64,000 nucleotides of DNA from D2472 sp964275585. GTDB lineage: Bacteria; Pseudomonadota; Gammaproteobacteria; Magnimaribacterales; D2472. The position numbers and the translations under genes were made by a program. The stretch is taken from NCBI GenBank assembly GCA_964275585.1, contig CAXYCJ010000014.1:25314-89313 (forward strand), written 5' to 3'. Position 1 is the stretch's first letter. Every line of letters starts with the position of its first letter. The notes under the pieces were generated by a model. It did not search any database and was not told where the DNA came from. It saw only the letters and a program-made list of their open reading frames with translations. This document shows positions 9,320-17,479 of this stretch, piece after piece.

Positions 9320-10057
9320 ATGAATAGTTTTGTAGATTTTTTTCTAAGAATTAGAAATAGCAAAGTTTTTAATGGGATTGTAATAGCTGTAATTCTAGCC
9401 TCTGCATTATATGCTGGCGTTAGTTCTTATGATATTCCTTTTGAGTACGCTTTTTATTTAGATTTATTTAACTACGCAATCACAGTATTTTTTGTTATAG
9501 AAATAGTGATCCGCATGATTTCAGAACGCTCTATCATTAAATTTTTTTCAGACGGCTGGAATATTTTTGATTTTTTGATTGTGACTATTTCTCTTGTACC
9601 TATTAATAATGTTGAGAGTATATTTGTTGCAAGGTTGCTTAGAATTATCCGTGTGCTTAGAATCATTACAGTTATCCCAGCCTTCCGCCAGATAATAGAC
9701 TCCTTGGTTAAAACATTTCCTCGAGTAGGTTTTATAGCTTTATTGATGTTTATTTTTATGTATGTCTGGGGAGCAATTGGTACCATGTTCTTTGGCCTCA
9801 TAGATCCAGAGCATTGGGGCAATATTGGCTTAGCACTTATTACCCTTGTTCAAGTCGCGACCTATGATGATTGGGCTGCAATTATGGGCGAGGTAATAGA
9901 TGTTTATCCTTTTGCTTGGGTTTTCTTTGTTTCTTTTATTATTGTTAATGCAGTTATTTTATTGAACATGGTGATAGGCGTCATTGTTGATGTGATGACT
10001 GGCGGGAGCGGCATAGATGAAATAGTGCACCCGGAAGACAAAGACACTAATAACTAA
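9320..10057 (+). CDS. Voltage-gated cation channel of the NaChBac (BacNav) type
   Basis: 245 residues with one six-helix domain: S1-S3, an S4 with arginines at 105, 108, 111, 114 and 123 spaced every third residue, S5, a pore loop and S6 (FIIVNAVILLNMVIGVIVD). This is the homotetrameric bacterial sodium channel plan. The selectivity filter reads T181-Y-D-D-W-A186, where NaChBac and NavAb have TLESWA/S. Two adjacent aspartates at this place are what makes the engineered CavAb calcium selective, so this channel may pass calcium (inference). The C-terminal tail is short (about 20 residues) and acidic, lacking a long coiled coil. It overlaps the convergent dehydratase gene by 11 bp. Confidence 0.9.
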   Translation: MNSFVDFFLRIRNSKVFNGIVIAVILASALYAGVSSYDIPFEYAFYLDLFNYAITVFFVIEIVIRMISERSIIKFFSDGWNIFDFLIVTISLVPINNVESIFVARLLRIIRVLRIITVIPAFRQIIDSLVKTFPRVGFIALLMFIFMYVWGAIGTMFFGLIDPEHWGNIGLALITLVQVATYDDWAAIMGEVIDVYPFAWVFFVSFIIVNAVILLNMVIGVIVDVMTGGSGIDEIVHPEDKDTNN

Positions 10058-11033
10058 CTTTTTGCAAACACTCATGAAAAGTTCTCTCGTCCACGTTTCC
10101 ACCTGATAGCATTACCAACGTTCTCGAACCTTTAAATTTTTCTTTATTTGCTAAAAGGCATGCCAGTGCAACGGCTCCACTTGGTTCTAACTTCAGATTT
10201 AATCGATTAAAGGCAAAACTCATCGCTTCACAAACCAACTGATCTGAAGCAGATAAACCTTTTACCTCATAGTGCTGATTAATAGCAAAAGGAATTTCTC
10301 CTGGGGTTGGGGTTAAAAGCCCATCACAGAGACCGAATCGATTGATATCTACGCTCACTCTTTCTCCTTTATCAAAAGATTGTTGATGATCATTCCATTC
10401 TTCTGGCTCAGCAGTGTAAACATTACAATTTGGGTTGATGTGTTTCAGAGAAATACATGAACCTGCAGTTAGACCACCGCCACCTGCGCAAATAATTGCA
10501 TTATCAATCTTAGGATTATTGGCATCATGAATTACCTCATAAGCAGCTGTGCCTTGTCCATAAATTGTTGCCAAAGAATCATAGGGGTTGATGATGACCA
10601 AGTTCCTCTCTTTAGCAATCTCTCGACTGATTTCCTCTCTATTTTCATTTCTGCGGTCATAAAGAATTACTTCAGCGCCCAACTCTTGCGCAGTATTAAT
10701 CTTTTTAACTGGAGCATCTTTAGGCATTACAACGGTTGCGGGAGTATTAAATACTTTAGCTGCATGAGCAACCCCTTGAGCATGGTTTCCAGATGAATAG
10801 GCGATAACTCCTCTTCTGAGTTCTTCATTATTAAGTCTTGAGATGGCAGATAAGGCTCCTCTAACCTTAAAAGAGCCAGTTAGTTGAAGTGACTCAGGCT
10901 TAAACAGATATTTTCCACCGAGCTCTTCATTTAAATCTGGACAGGTTACCAACTGGGTATGATTGATGTGGGGAGAAATCCGTTGATATGTTTTTACAAC
11001 TTCATCAAACCAAATGTCCGGTTCAATCTTCAT
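10047..11033 (-). CDS. PLP-dependent threonine/serine dehydratase or serine racemase family
   Basis: 328 residues of the fold-type II PLP family. The cofactor lysine is K56 in TGSFKVRGA, and the phosphate-binding glycine loop is CAGGGGLTAG. The protein ends soon after the catalytic domain and lacks the ACT-like regulatory domain of biosynthetic IlvA, so it is closer to catabolic threonine dehydratase or serine racemase. The start overlaps the end of the upstream membrane protein gene by 11 bp, indicating an operon. Confidence 0.88.
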   Translation of the reverse strand: MKIEPDIWFDEVVKTYQRISPHINHTQLVTCPDLNEELGGKYLFKPESLQLTGSFKVRGALSAISRLNNEELRRGVIAYSSGNHAQGVAHAAKVFNTPATVVMPKDAPVKKINTAQELGAEVILYDRRNENREEISREIAKERNLVIINPYDSLATIYGQGTAAYEVIHDANNPKIDNAIICAGGGGLTAGSCISLKHINPNCNVYTAEPEEWNDHQQSFDKGERVSVDINRFGLCDGLLTPTPGEIPFAINQHYEVKGLSASDQLVCEAMSFAFNRLNLKLEPSGAVALACLLANKEKFKGSRTLVMLSGGNVDERTFHECLQKVSY

Positions 11034-11745
11034 GCTGTAAATTTTTAGATGTTAGATCTAATATTAAAAAAGGTACGTATGCTACATAGAACAAGAAAAT
11101 ACCCAAAGGTATAACTCCTATTAAATGACGAGGTGGAGGTGGAAAGGAGTCCATCAATGAGGCTCCGTCAGGCTTATCAACAAGGAACCAAAAATTAGCT
11201 GGCGGCCCCATTAAGATGTTAATAATATATACGCCTACTAGTAAAATAGATGTTGTAACTATTACCTTTGGTATATCAGCCAAATAAGGTCTGTCACGCT
11301 TTACAATCAGCACATAAAATACAGCTAGCAATATTAAGCTGTGGCCAAAAAAGAATGGAGTATATTCTCCATGAGGGAATGCAAATTCTAAGTCCGGGGT
11401 TAACAGAGCCATTGTTGCTCCACATATCCCCCAGAAATAAGCACAATGAAATAAAAGTTTAGGAGCATTATCCTTTAGCAAAAAAATAATGAGAGCAATC
11501 GATGAGAAATCACACATATGCAGCGGGAGTTCATCTTGCCATGGCAGATCGAATAATAGGATGTCATAAATTGGTTGAGTAACTAAATGTAGCATAATCA
11601 GACCAGCTACTATTTTTGCACCGTTTGCCTTAATTGAGTCGGATTTATTTTTATATAAGCTTGGAAATCCGATAATTACTATCACGCATAGCAAAAGGGA
11701 TATGAGATGTTGAAAGCCAAAAATTTGAAAAGGTAAGTCGTCCAT
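11023..11745 (-). CDS. YwaF/TIGR02206-like integral membrane protein
   Basis: 240 residues with about seven hydrophobic helices. The segments FGFQHLISLLLC at the N-terminus and LPLHMCDFSSIAL near residue 95 match the TIGR02206 (YwaF) family of unknown function. It is the first gene of a two-gene unit with the PLP dehydratase. No catalytic residues can be argued for from the sequence. Confidence 0.75.
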   Translation of the reverse strand: MDDLPFQIFGFQHLISLLLCVIVIIGFPSLYKNKSDSIKANGAKIVAGLIMLHLVTQPIYDILLFDLPWQDELPLHMCDFSSIALIIFLLKDNAPKLLFHCAYFWGICGATMALLTPDLEFAFPHGEYTPFFFGHSLILLAVFYVLIVKRDRPYLADIPKVIVTTSILLVGVYIINILMGPPANFWFLVDKPDGASLMDSFPPPPRHLIGVIPLGIFLFYVAYVPFLILDLTSKNLQHED

Positions 11746-11819
11746 TTAAAAAAAGTTATTTAGGTCTATTTTATATCAGACTTTTCACAAAATATATCTT
11801 CATCAGAGAGCTGTTTTTA

Positions 11820-12446
11820 TCAGTAGTCATATTTTACACTGCATCCGTAAGCCACAGTATTTGATATTTCGAGCTCAGAATTTTTTAATACTGCATCAAG
11901 TTGAGTGCTAATGTAGTTTACTGAGTCATTGAACGATGCGTCAAAAAATTTCATTCCTTGCCCAATGTCATCAATTGCTCCTTTGTACCTAAGAACGCCT
12001 GTTGCATCAATCATAAACATATGAGGCGTTGTTTTAGCACCATACTGCATACCAATTTTTCCAGATTCATCCAACAAAACATGGGTTGGGCTTGCATTTC
12101 GAGACATGGTCAATTCATTTGCTTGATCCCCAGAGACATGACCTTGATCGCCAGGAGTTGATGAAATAATACTTAACCAGATAAAACCTTTTTTTTGAGC
12201 AGCTTTTTGGACAGCTTGCATATTTTTTTTACTGTAATGCCTCGCTACATATGGGCATTCATGATTCGTCCACTCCAATATTACTGGCTGACCAATAAAA
12301 TCAGACAATTGAACATAAACCCCATAACTATTTTGTTCCACAAAATTAGGTGCAGGCTCATTTAATTTAGGATCATGTAACTTAATTTCAGCGCTGAAAG
12401 CATTGAAACTAATTAAAAGCAGGGCAGTTATTGCAAGGGCTTTCAT
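11820..12446 (-). CDS. Exported thioredoxin-fold redoxin (AhpC/TSA-like)
   Basis: 208 residues with a signal peptide (MKALAITALLLISFNAFSA). A redoxin domain follows, with a single active-site-like cysteine C64 in WTNHECPYV, TTPHMFMID as the cis-Pro region, and another cysteine near the C-terminus (about C202). This pattern belongs to periplasmic peroxiredoxin-like proteins that often sit beside DsbD/ScsB. The ATG overlaps the stop of the upstream ScsB-like gene (ATGA), so it probably receives electrons from that membrane reductant carrier. Confidence 0.85.
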   Translation of the reverse strand: MKALAITALLLISFNAFSAEIKLHDPKLNEPAPNFVEQNSYGVYVQLSDFIGQPVILEWTNHECPYVARHYSKKNMQAVQKAAQKKGFIWLSIISSTPGDQGHVSGDQANELTMSRNASPTHVLLDESGKIGMQYGAKTTPHMFMIDATGVLRYKGAIDDIGQGMKFFDASFNDSVNYISTQLDAVLKNSELEISNTVAYGCSVKYDY

Positions 12447-14389
12447 TGCATACCTCGAATTAAAATAGCTTCTGTTAAAACAGCTGGCAGTATTTTTGAG
12501 CTCTGCATCCCTGGTTTCCAGAAAACATACAAAGGGACACCGCTGCGTCCATATTTAGACAAGCTCTTTGTAATATTTTCATCTCTATTCGTCCAATCTG
12601 CTTTTATGTATCTAATATTGTTATCTTCTAAATATTTTTTAACGCTAGCTCTTCCAAGGCTAGTTTTCTCATTGGCTTGGCAGGTAATGCACCAAGCAGC
12701 AGTAAAATTAATTAAGTAAGCCTGATTTTGTTCTTGCAGGTCTGATTCAAGCGAGACGTTCCAACCTGAATTAGTAGTGCCTTGTTCTAAATTAATTTGA
12801 GTGACTGGGGATGTTAGTAAAAAATTGGATACCCGCAACAACAGTTAAGGTTAGTCCAATCCATTTAATTGCATTATTAAAAGTTGCAATCATCCAGATC
12901 GAGATAGCCAGAGCTAGACTTAAGACAAGAAGTTGAATCAAGGCATCGCCTGAAGTTTGCAGCATAAATACCCACATAAGCCAGAGCGCTGTTGCCATCA
13001 TTGGAAAGGCAAAAAATTGCTTTAAAGTCTCCATCCATGCACCTGGTTTTGGAAGCGCACTAATCCATTGAGGCTTTAAAGCCAGGGCTAAATAGGGACC
13101 AGCAAATCCTATGCCCAGGGCTAAAAAGATAGGCAGAGTGGCAAAAGAAGGTTGAAGCAAAGCATATCCAATCGCTGCTCCCATAAAGGGTGCAGTACAA
13201 GGCGATGCTACCACCACTGCTAGGACGCCGGTAAAAAAGGAGCCTGAATAATCATTCCTTGATTGTGCGTTTGATCCAATTGAAGTGAGACCTTTTGCCA
13301 TGTTGATGTCTGTTAACAATATCAGTCCAATACCAAACATGATGAGTGTTAGCACACCAACTATTTCTGGTGATTGCAACTGGAAACCCCATCCAATCAT
13401 CGCACCAGAGGATCTAATAAAGATTAAGGTAGATGCAATCAGTAAAAAGGTAAATAAAACACCGCTAACAAAAGTAATGCATGATTTCGATTTTTTGCAT
13501 GATCATTGCCACCCATAGCAACAAAGCTCAAGACTTTAAGAGATATTACAGAAAGACACAGGGCATTAGGTTTAAAATTAAACCACCAAGCATTGCAAAG
13601 ATGATAGCTGAAAATAATGACATGGTTGGCGTCGAGATTTCCAGAGCTTCTTTAACTTGATAGCCTTGGCTGTCTAAACGCAGTATGCCTGAAAAGCTTT
13701 CAATCTCTGAGGTAAGAGCTGGGATACTGATCTCAAAAGTTTGATTGTCGATTTGATTAAGAATCTTGAACGGATGTGTAAGTAAAAAGTCCATCTTCTC
13801 TTGGAAAGAAATATGCTTCAGAGAACATTTTTGGTGCTTGAAATTGAATTTTAATTGTCTCGTCAGAGACTGATTGTCTTTGTATCAAGAAAATCAATGG
13901 GAAGATTTTTGATGGTCTGCTCAAGCATGAGACTTGGTTTTGCAGTTGAGAGATCATATTTAATTTCAGCCTCCTCAGGAATACAAATATCTGAACAGAT
14001 TAAAAAAGAAAATTTAAGGCTAACAATAGAAAGGTCTGAGTCAATAGCTCTAAAAACTTTAAAGGGAAAAATGACATCTCCTTCATAGCCATAAGTCATT
14101 AATGGAGGGTAGGGGATGGTTACTGGTGTTGGCCACTCAACCATTTTCGATAATAATATCTTCATTTTGAACCCAACTTGCTTCAAATGCGCCTCCAGAA
14201 TCTCCTGGATTTTCCCAATAGGTATGCCAACCTTCTTTCATTTTTAGCCTCACACCAAGGTAAAAAGACTCTTGCTGGGTATCTTGAAGATTTGTAACCA
14301 AGCTTGCCTCTGCATGACCGGTGTTAACTGGAGCTTGCGGTAGCCAAAGAGCATAGTAAAAAGCTAAAAGTTATAAGGGTGTTTCGCAT
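12443..14389 (-). pseudogene. ScsB/DsbD-like thiol:disulfide interchange protein, broken by about seven frame shifts
   Basis: Reading the minus strand across frames gives one continuous protein: an N-terminal segment with WHTYWENPGDSG, VEWPTPVTIPYP and SDICIPEE typical of ScsB, then membrane segments with LNLMPCVF and ASPCTAPFMG, the two cysteine-bearing motifs of the DsbD membrane domain, and a C-terminal thioredoxin domain with AAWCITC and RSGVPLYVFW. The frame changes near 14365, 14148, 13875, 13775, 13555, 13465 and 12825. The protein text is well conserved on both sides of each break, which points to base-calling or assembly errors, or to very recent decay. ScsB/DsbD carries electrons from cytoplasmic thioredoxin to periplasmic partners, here probably the redoxin downstream. 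Confidence 0.85.
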
Positions 14390-14412
14390 GCGAATATTCT
14401 AAAGCATTGTTA

Positions 14413-14438
14413 TAAGAAAAGGGGAGCTGTTGCCCCCC
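14413..14438 (-). terminator. Rho-independent terminator after the Hsp20 gene
   Basis: On the minus strand a GC-rich hairpin (GGGG-GC stem around a short loop, 14421-14438) is followed by a T-rich tail TTTTCTT. It lies 38 bp after the Hsp20 stop and before the ScsB-like gene. Confidence 0.6.
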
Positions 14439-14475
14439 AATTCTTTTTGGATTAATTTACTTTGCTCTTAAAACT

Positions 14476-14914
14476 TTAGGGAGTCTTAATATCAATTAAA
14501 CGTGGTTTTTGAGCATCTGGAATAATTTTTTCTAATGCAAGGGTTAACATCCCATTAACTAATTCTGCACCATGCACTGTCAACATTTTCAGCAAGCGTA
14601 AATTGCTGTTTAAATGCTCGCTGTGCAATGCCCTGATATACCACTTCATTTGAATTTTGAATCAGCTCAGCTTTTGGACCTTTGTGCTCAATGGTTAAAA
14701 CACCTTCTGCCAAGCTCAATATTAAGATCTTCACGAGCAAGACCTGCCACAGCTACATCTATAAAGATTTTATTTTCATCTCTTCTAATGTTTGTAGGGC
14801 GGATAGCTTGAAGATTTCTCTGTGGTTTCAGAGAATCTCTGCAGTCTATCAAATAGGTTTTCAAACCCTAACACACGAGTGGGTTAGGAACGGATCGGTA
14901 AAATTACGTACCAT
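14476..14914 (-). pseudogene. Hsp20/IbpA-like small heat-shock protein, broken by about four frame shifts
   Basis: Joined across frames the minus strand reads MVRNFTDPF..., GFENLFDRLQRFSE, IDVAVAGLAREDLNIEL, VVYQGIAQRAFKQQFTLAENV and VHGAELVNGMLTLALEK, ending with an IPDAQKPRLIDIK tail. That is a complete IbpA-type chaperone of about 145 residues with its alpha-crystallin domain and an I-x-I-like C-terminus. Breaks occur near 14885, 14795, 14715 and 14578. A strong AGGAGG ribosome site (14922-14928) precedes the ATG. Small heat-shock proteins hold unfolded proteins for DnaK/ClpB. As with its neighbours, sequence errors are more likely than real loss. Confidence 0.85.
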
Positions 14915-15008
14915 AATATAGTCCTCCTTAGTAGCGACTAACTAATATGCATATCCTTGCGGCACATGCGGTTAATAAACGTGGACCCAAGTGGCATCCA
15001 CATACCTT

Positions 15009-15037
15009 ATTTAAGGATCAAATAAGAAAAATTCAAG
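15009..15037 (-). promoter_or_regulatory. Possible sigma32-type promoter for the Hsp20 gene
   Basis: On the minus strand CTTGAA (15032-15037) is followed after 13 bp by ATCCTTAAAT (15009-15018). The first box matches the heat-shock -35 core; the second only partly matches the CCCCATNT -10. The position, about 95 bp before the Hsp20 start, leaves a leader able to form hairpins (GTGGA...TCCAC). Confidence 0.4.
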
Positions 15038-15077
15038 GACCAAAGATTTTTTTTAATCCCAATGAGTTACAAATTTT

Positions 15078-15612
15078 TTAAGTATCTAGCTGTGGAATTT
15101 TTTTTATTGTTCCTGAGGGAGTTCCAACATAGAGATAACCAATCACTTCATGCTCCGAAGACAGGTTAAAAATATTTAATTATTTCTTGATTTAAGGCTA
15201 GCTGACCCGTTCTCCATATACCTGCAAAGTTTTGTGCATGAAGTGCTAAAAGAATATTTTGAGCTGCAGTTGCGGTTGAGAGGAGCTGCTCAACTTTTGG
15301 AACTTTTGGGTGTTCAGTAATTTTAGTAATAAGCACTATCACCATTGGCGCTCTATAAGGAGCAGATTGATATTTTTCTAATTGTTCTGGGGTAACCTCT
15401 AAAATATTCTCTCTTGCAAAGTCTACAAAAAGTTTAGAAAGCTTGTCCAATCCCTTCCCTGTTACCTCAATAAACCTAGATGGTCGAAGCCATGCATGGT
15501 CTGGTGCTCTTAATGCAGCAGTATAGACAGTATCCATCTGTTCTTTTGAGGGAATGGGCTTGCCTAGCTCCCGTGGTGAGTTTCTAGACAGAAGATTTTT
15601 GATTGCATCCAT
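15078..15612 (-). CDS. Nitroreductase family protein (YdjA-like), one frame shift near the C-terminus
   Basis: The main frame gives 148 residues with the FMN-binding RNSPRELG start, LRAPDHAWLRPSRF and the AQNILLALHAQNFAGIWRTG region of single-domain YdjA-type nitroreductases. It stops early at a TTTTT run near 15168, but the next frame continues with NLSSEHEVIGYLYVGTPSG and ends in IPQLDT, giving the normal length of about 177 residues. Removing one T restores the gene. These enzymes use FMN and NAD(P)H to reduce nitro compounds or quinones. The break belongs to the same error-rich stretch as the Hsp20 and ScsB-like genes. Confidence 0.82.
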
Positions 15613-15719
15613 GGGCTTATTCTAAGTTATCTTTAATCTTTTTTAGAAAAATACTGCTATCTTTTCTTGGATAGGATTACACTTATTAATAAATCTTTAT
15701 ACCTAATGAATAAGCAATC

Positions 15720-16103
15720 ATGGAAATAACACTTTTATACACATCACTTATCGCTATCTTGGCCGTTTTTCTTTCATTTAAAACTGGGTTAGTGAGAGGA
15801 AAAACTAACATCATGTTAGGAGAAGGCGACTCAGCAGAACTGCTTCAGTCAATTAGGGCTTTTGGAAATCTGATTGAGTATGCCCCATTAGCATTAATTT
15901 TATTAGGCCTATTAGAGATGCAGAATATTCAGGAATGGAAGCTGCATTTGATTGGATCTTTATACTTCTTATTTCGCATTTTGCATGCCTATGGGGTAAC
16001 AATCTCAAGAGAAAGCACGCCATATAGACTAATTGGAGCCCTAGGAAACTGGATTGTTATTTTAGGCATGGCAATTTATGGGATTTATTCATATTTAACT
16101 TAA
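15720..16103 (+). CDS. MAPEG family membrane protein
   Basis: 127 residues with four membrane segments. The conserved MAPEG elements are present: a basic loop after the first helix, ELLQSIRAFGNLIEYAPLAL and the later RILHAYG motif. Family members include glutathione transferases and peroxidases of the membrane; bacterial short forms (YecN-like) have no proven substrate. It is transcribed divergently from the nitroreductase. Confidence 0.85.
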   Translation: MEITLLYTSLIAILAVFLSFKTGLVRGKTNIMLGEGDSAELLQSIRAFGNLIEYAPLALILLGLLEMQNIQEWKLHLIGSLYFLFRILHAYGVTISRESTPYRLIGALGNWIVILGMAIYGIYSYLT

Positions 16104-16141
16104 TTGAAAAACTTTTTACTAAAAACTGTGTCTAATACATT

Positions 16142-16567
16142 ATGAAATCAATACAGCATTCTTTTATTATTTTAAGTTCTTTGATGTGCATTGTTCAATT
16201 AGCAGCAAATTCTTCTGCAGATGAAATGAAAGAAATTGTTGGCACTGTTTGGCAATTAGAGCGCAATGGGTCTTCGGGTATATCTCATGGAGATGGTCAA
16301 GTTGTTTATTTTTTATCTAGCGATGCTTACCACACTTATAAGAGTAGAAAATTCCAAACATGGGATAGCTTTTCTATGGTTGATGCAAGAAACCTCGTGC
16401 GTCTAAAAAAGAAAGATAAAATTGAAATAGTAGAATCAAGATTAAGTGGTGTCATTCTTCAAGTTAAATTGCTTGATGGATTTTATAAGGGCAAAACTTA
16501 TTATTTAATCTCGGAAGAACTCAAAAAAAATTTTAAAAAGGAGATGAATGAAAATGGTGCTGTCTAG
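16142..16567 (+). CDS. Exported protein of unknown function
   Basis: 141 residues with an N-terminal signal peptide (about residues 1-26, ending near ANSSADE). The mature part looks like small beta strands (VGTVWQLE, LVRLKKKDKIEIVE, GVILQVKLLDGFYKGKTYYLI), possibly an SH3-like barrel. I do not recognise the family. It overlaps the next lipoprotein gene by 20 bp, and that gene's ribosome site lies inside this coding sequence, so the two are probably translated together. Confidence 0.7.
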   Translation: MKSIQHSFIILSSLMCIVQLAANSSADEMKEIVGTVWQLERNGSSGISHGDGQVVYFLSSDAYHTYKSRKFQTWDSFSMVDARNLVRLKKKDKIEIVESRLSGVILQVKLLDGFYKGKTYYLISEELKKNFKKEMNENGAV

Positions 16568-17018
16568 AAATATTACAAGCCTAGTTATTGCCATGTTTAT
16601 GGTGAGCTGTTCTTATAGCTCCTTAAGGCCAGAGGTTGTAGATCGATCCTCCGCGCAGAGAATGCAAACAGTTATTTTTGCAACCGTTGTTTCGATTGAT
16701 CGCGTGATTTTATCTGGTGATGGAGATACTGGTGCTGTGGTTGGAGCTTTGATTGGAGGAGCGGCAGGAGCATCGGTAACTGATTCAGAGACTGAATCAG
16801 ATATTGCTGGTGTGATTGGGGCTCTTGCTGGATCGGCTGTAGGAGCAAAGTTGGGTGATGCAGCAACTCGCAAACCAGCTATAGAGCTAATGCTTGACTT
16901 AGACTCAGGCAAAACAGTTTCTATTATTCAAGAAGAAGGGGATTATAGTTTTGCTGTTGGTCAAAGGGTTAAGATTATTAAGAGCAAAGGCAAATCCAGG
17001 GTTATGCCCTTGCAATGA
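16548..17018 (+). CDS. Glycine-zipper outer-membrane lipoprotein (SlyB/Pcp-like)
   Basis: 156 residues. A lipobox MVSC ends the signal peptide, giving a lipidated Cys near residue 21. The middle is a glycine zipper, GAVVGALIGGAAGASV and GVIGALAGSAVGAKLGD, and the C-terminal part is a small beta domain with VGQRVKII. This matches the SlyB/Pcp group (17 kDa surface antigen family), thought to stabilise the outer membrane. AAGGAG four bases before the ATG supports this start. It overlaps recX by 4 bp. Confidence 0.82.
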   Translation: MKMVLSRNITSLVIAMFMVSCSYSSLRPEVVDRSSAQRMQTVIFATVVSIDRVILSGDGDTGAVVGALIGGAAGASVTDSETESDIAGVIGALAGSAVGAKLGDAATRKPAIELMLDLDSGKTVSIIQEEGDYSFAVGQRVKIIKSKGKSRVMPLQ

Positions 17019-17455
17019 CCACTGAGGCTTTTACAGTAATTTATAATAAAGCTTTGGACTTGGTTTCAAGAAGGGAGCATTCGCGCCATGAACTGAGGCG
17101 AAAACTTGATAAGCGTTTCCCAGAAACGATTCCACTTATAGGAGAAGTAATAGATAAGCTTATAATCAATAATATCTTAGATGATGAGCGCTTTGCTGAG
17201 ATGTACTTAAATTCAAGAGCCAGAAAGGGATTTGGTCCCAAGAAAATTGAAATGGAATTAGGCTTAAGACGCGTTGATTCTTTTGTTATTTCTAATGCTT
17301 TAGAAGCTTATGATGACTGGACTGAAAATGCTAAAAAAGAACTTAAAAAGAAATTTAAAGGCATAGCACCAACTGACTATCAATCCAAAATGAAACAAAA
17401 ACAATTCCTTTTTAACAGAGGTTTTAGCACCCAAATTATTGAAAGGGTTTTATAA
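17015..17455 (+). CDS. recX: Regulatory protein RecX
   Basis: 146 residues with the tandem three-helix RecX repeats: SRREHSRHELRRKLDKRF near the start, LDDERFAEMYLNSRARKGFGPKKI in the middle and a third repeat ending QKQFLFNRGFSTQII. RecX binds inside the RecA filament groove and limits RecA activity. recA itself is not in the window. The ATG overlaps the stop of the lipoprotein gene. Confidence 0.9.
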   Translation: MTTEAFTVIYNKALDLVSRREHSRHELRRKLDKRFPETIPLIGEVIDKLIINNILDDERFAEMYLNSRARKGFGPKKIEMELGLRRVDSFVISNALEAYDDWTENAKKELKKKFKGIAPTDYQSKMKQKQFLFNRGFSTQIIERVL

Positions 17456-17479
17456 AATCACATGGTATGATTGACACCT

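Noticed and set aside
13546..14186. Several short independent proteins in the ScsB-like region
   Set aside because: They join into one conserved protein across frames, so they are fragments and not separate genes.
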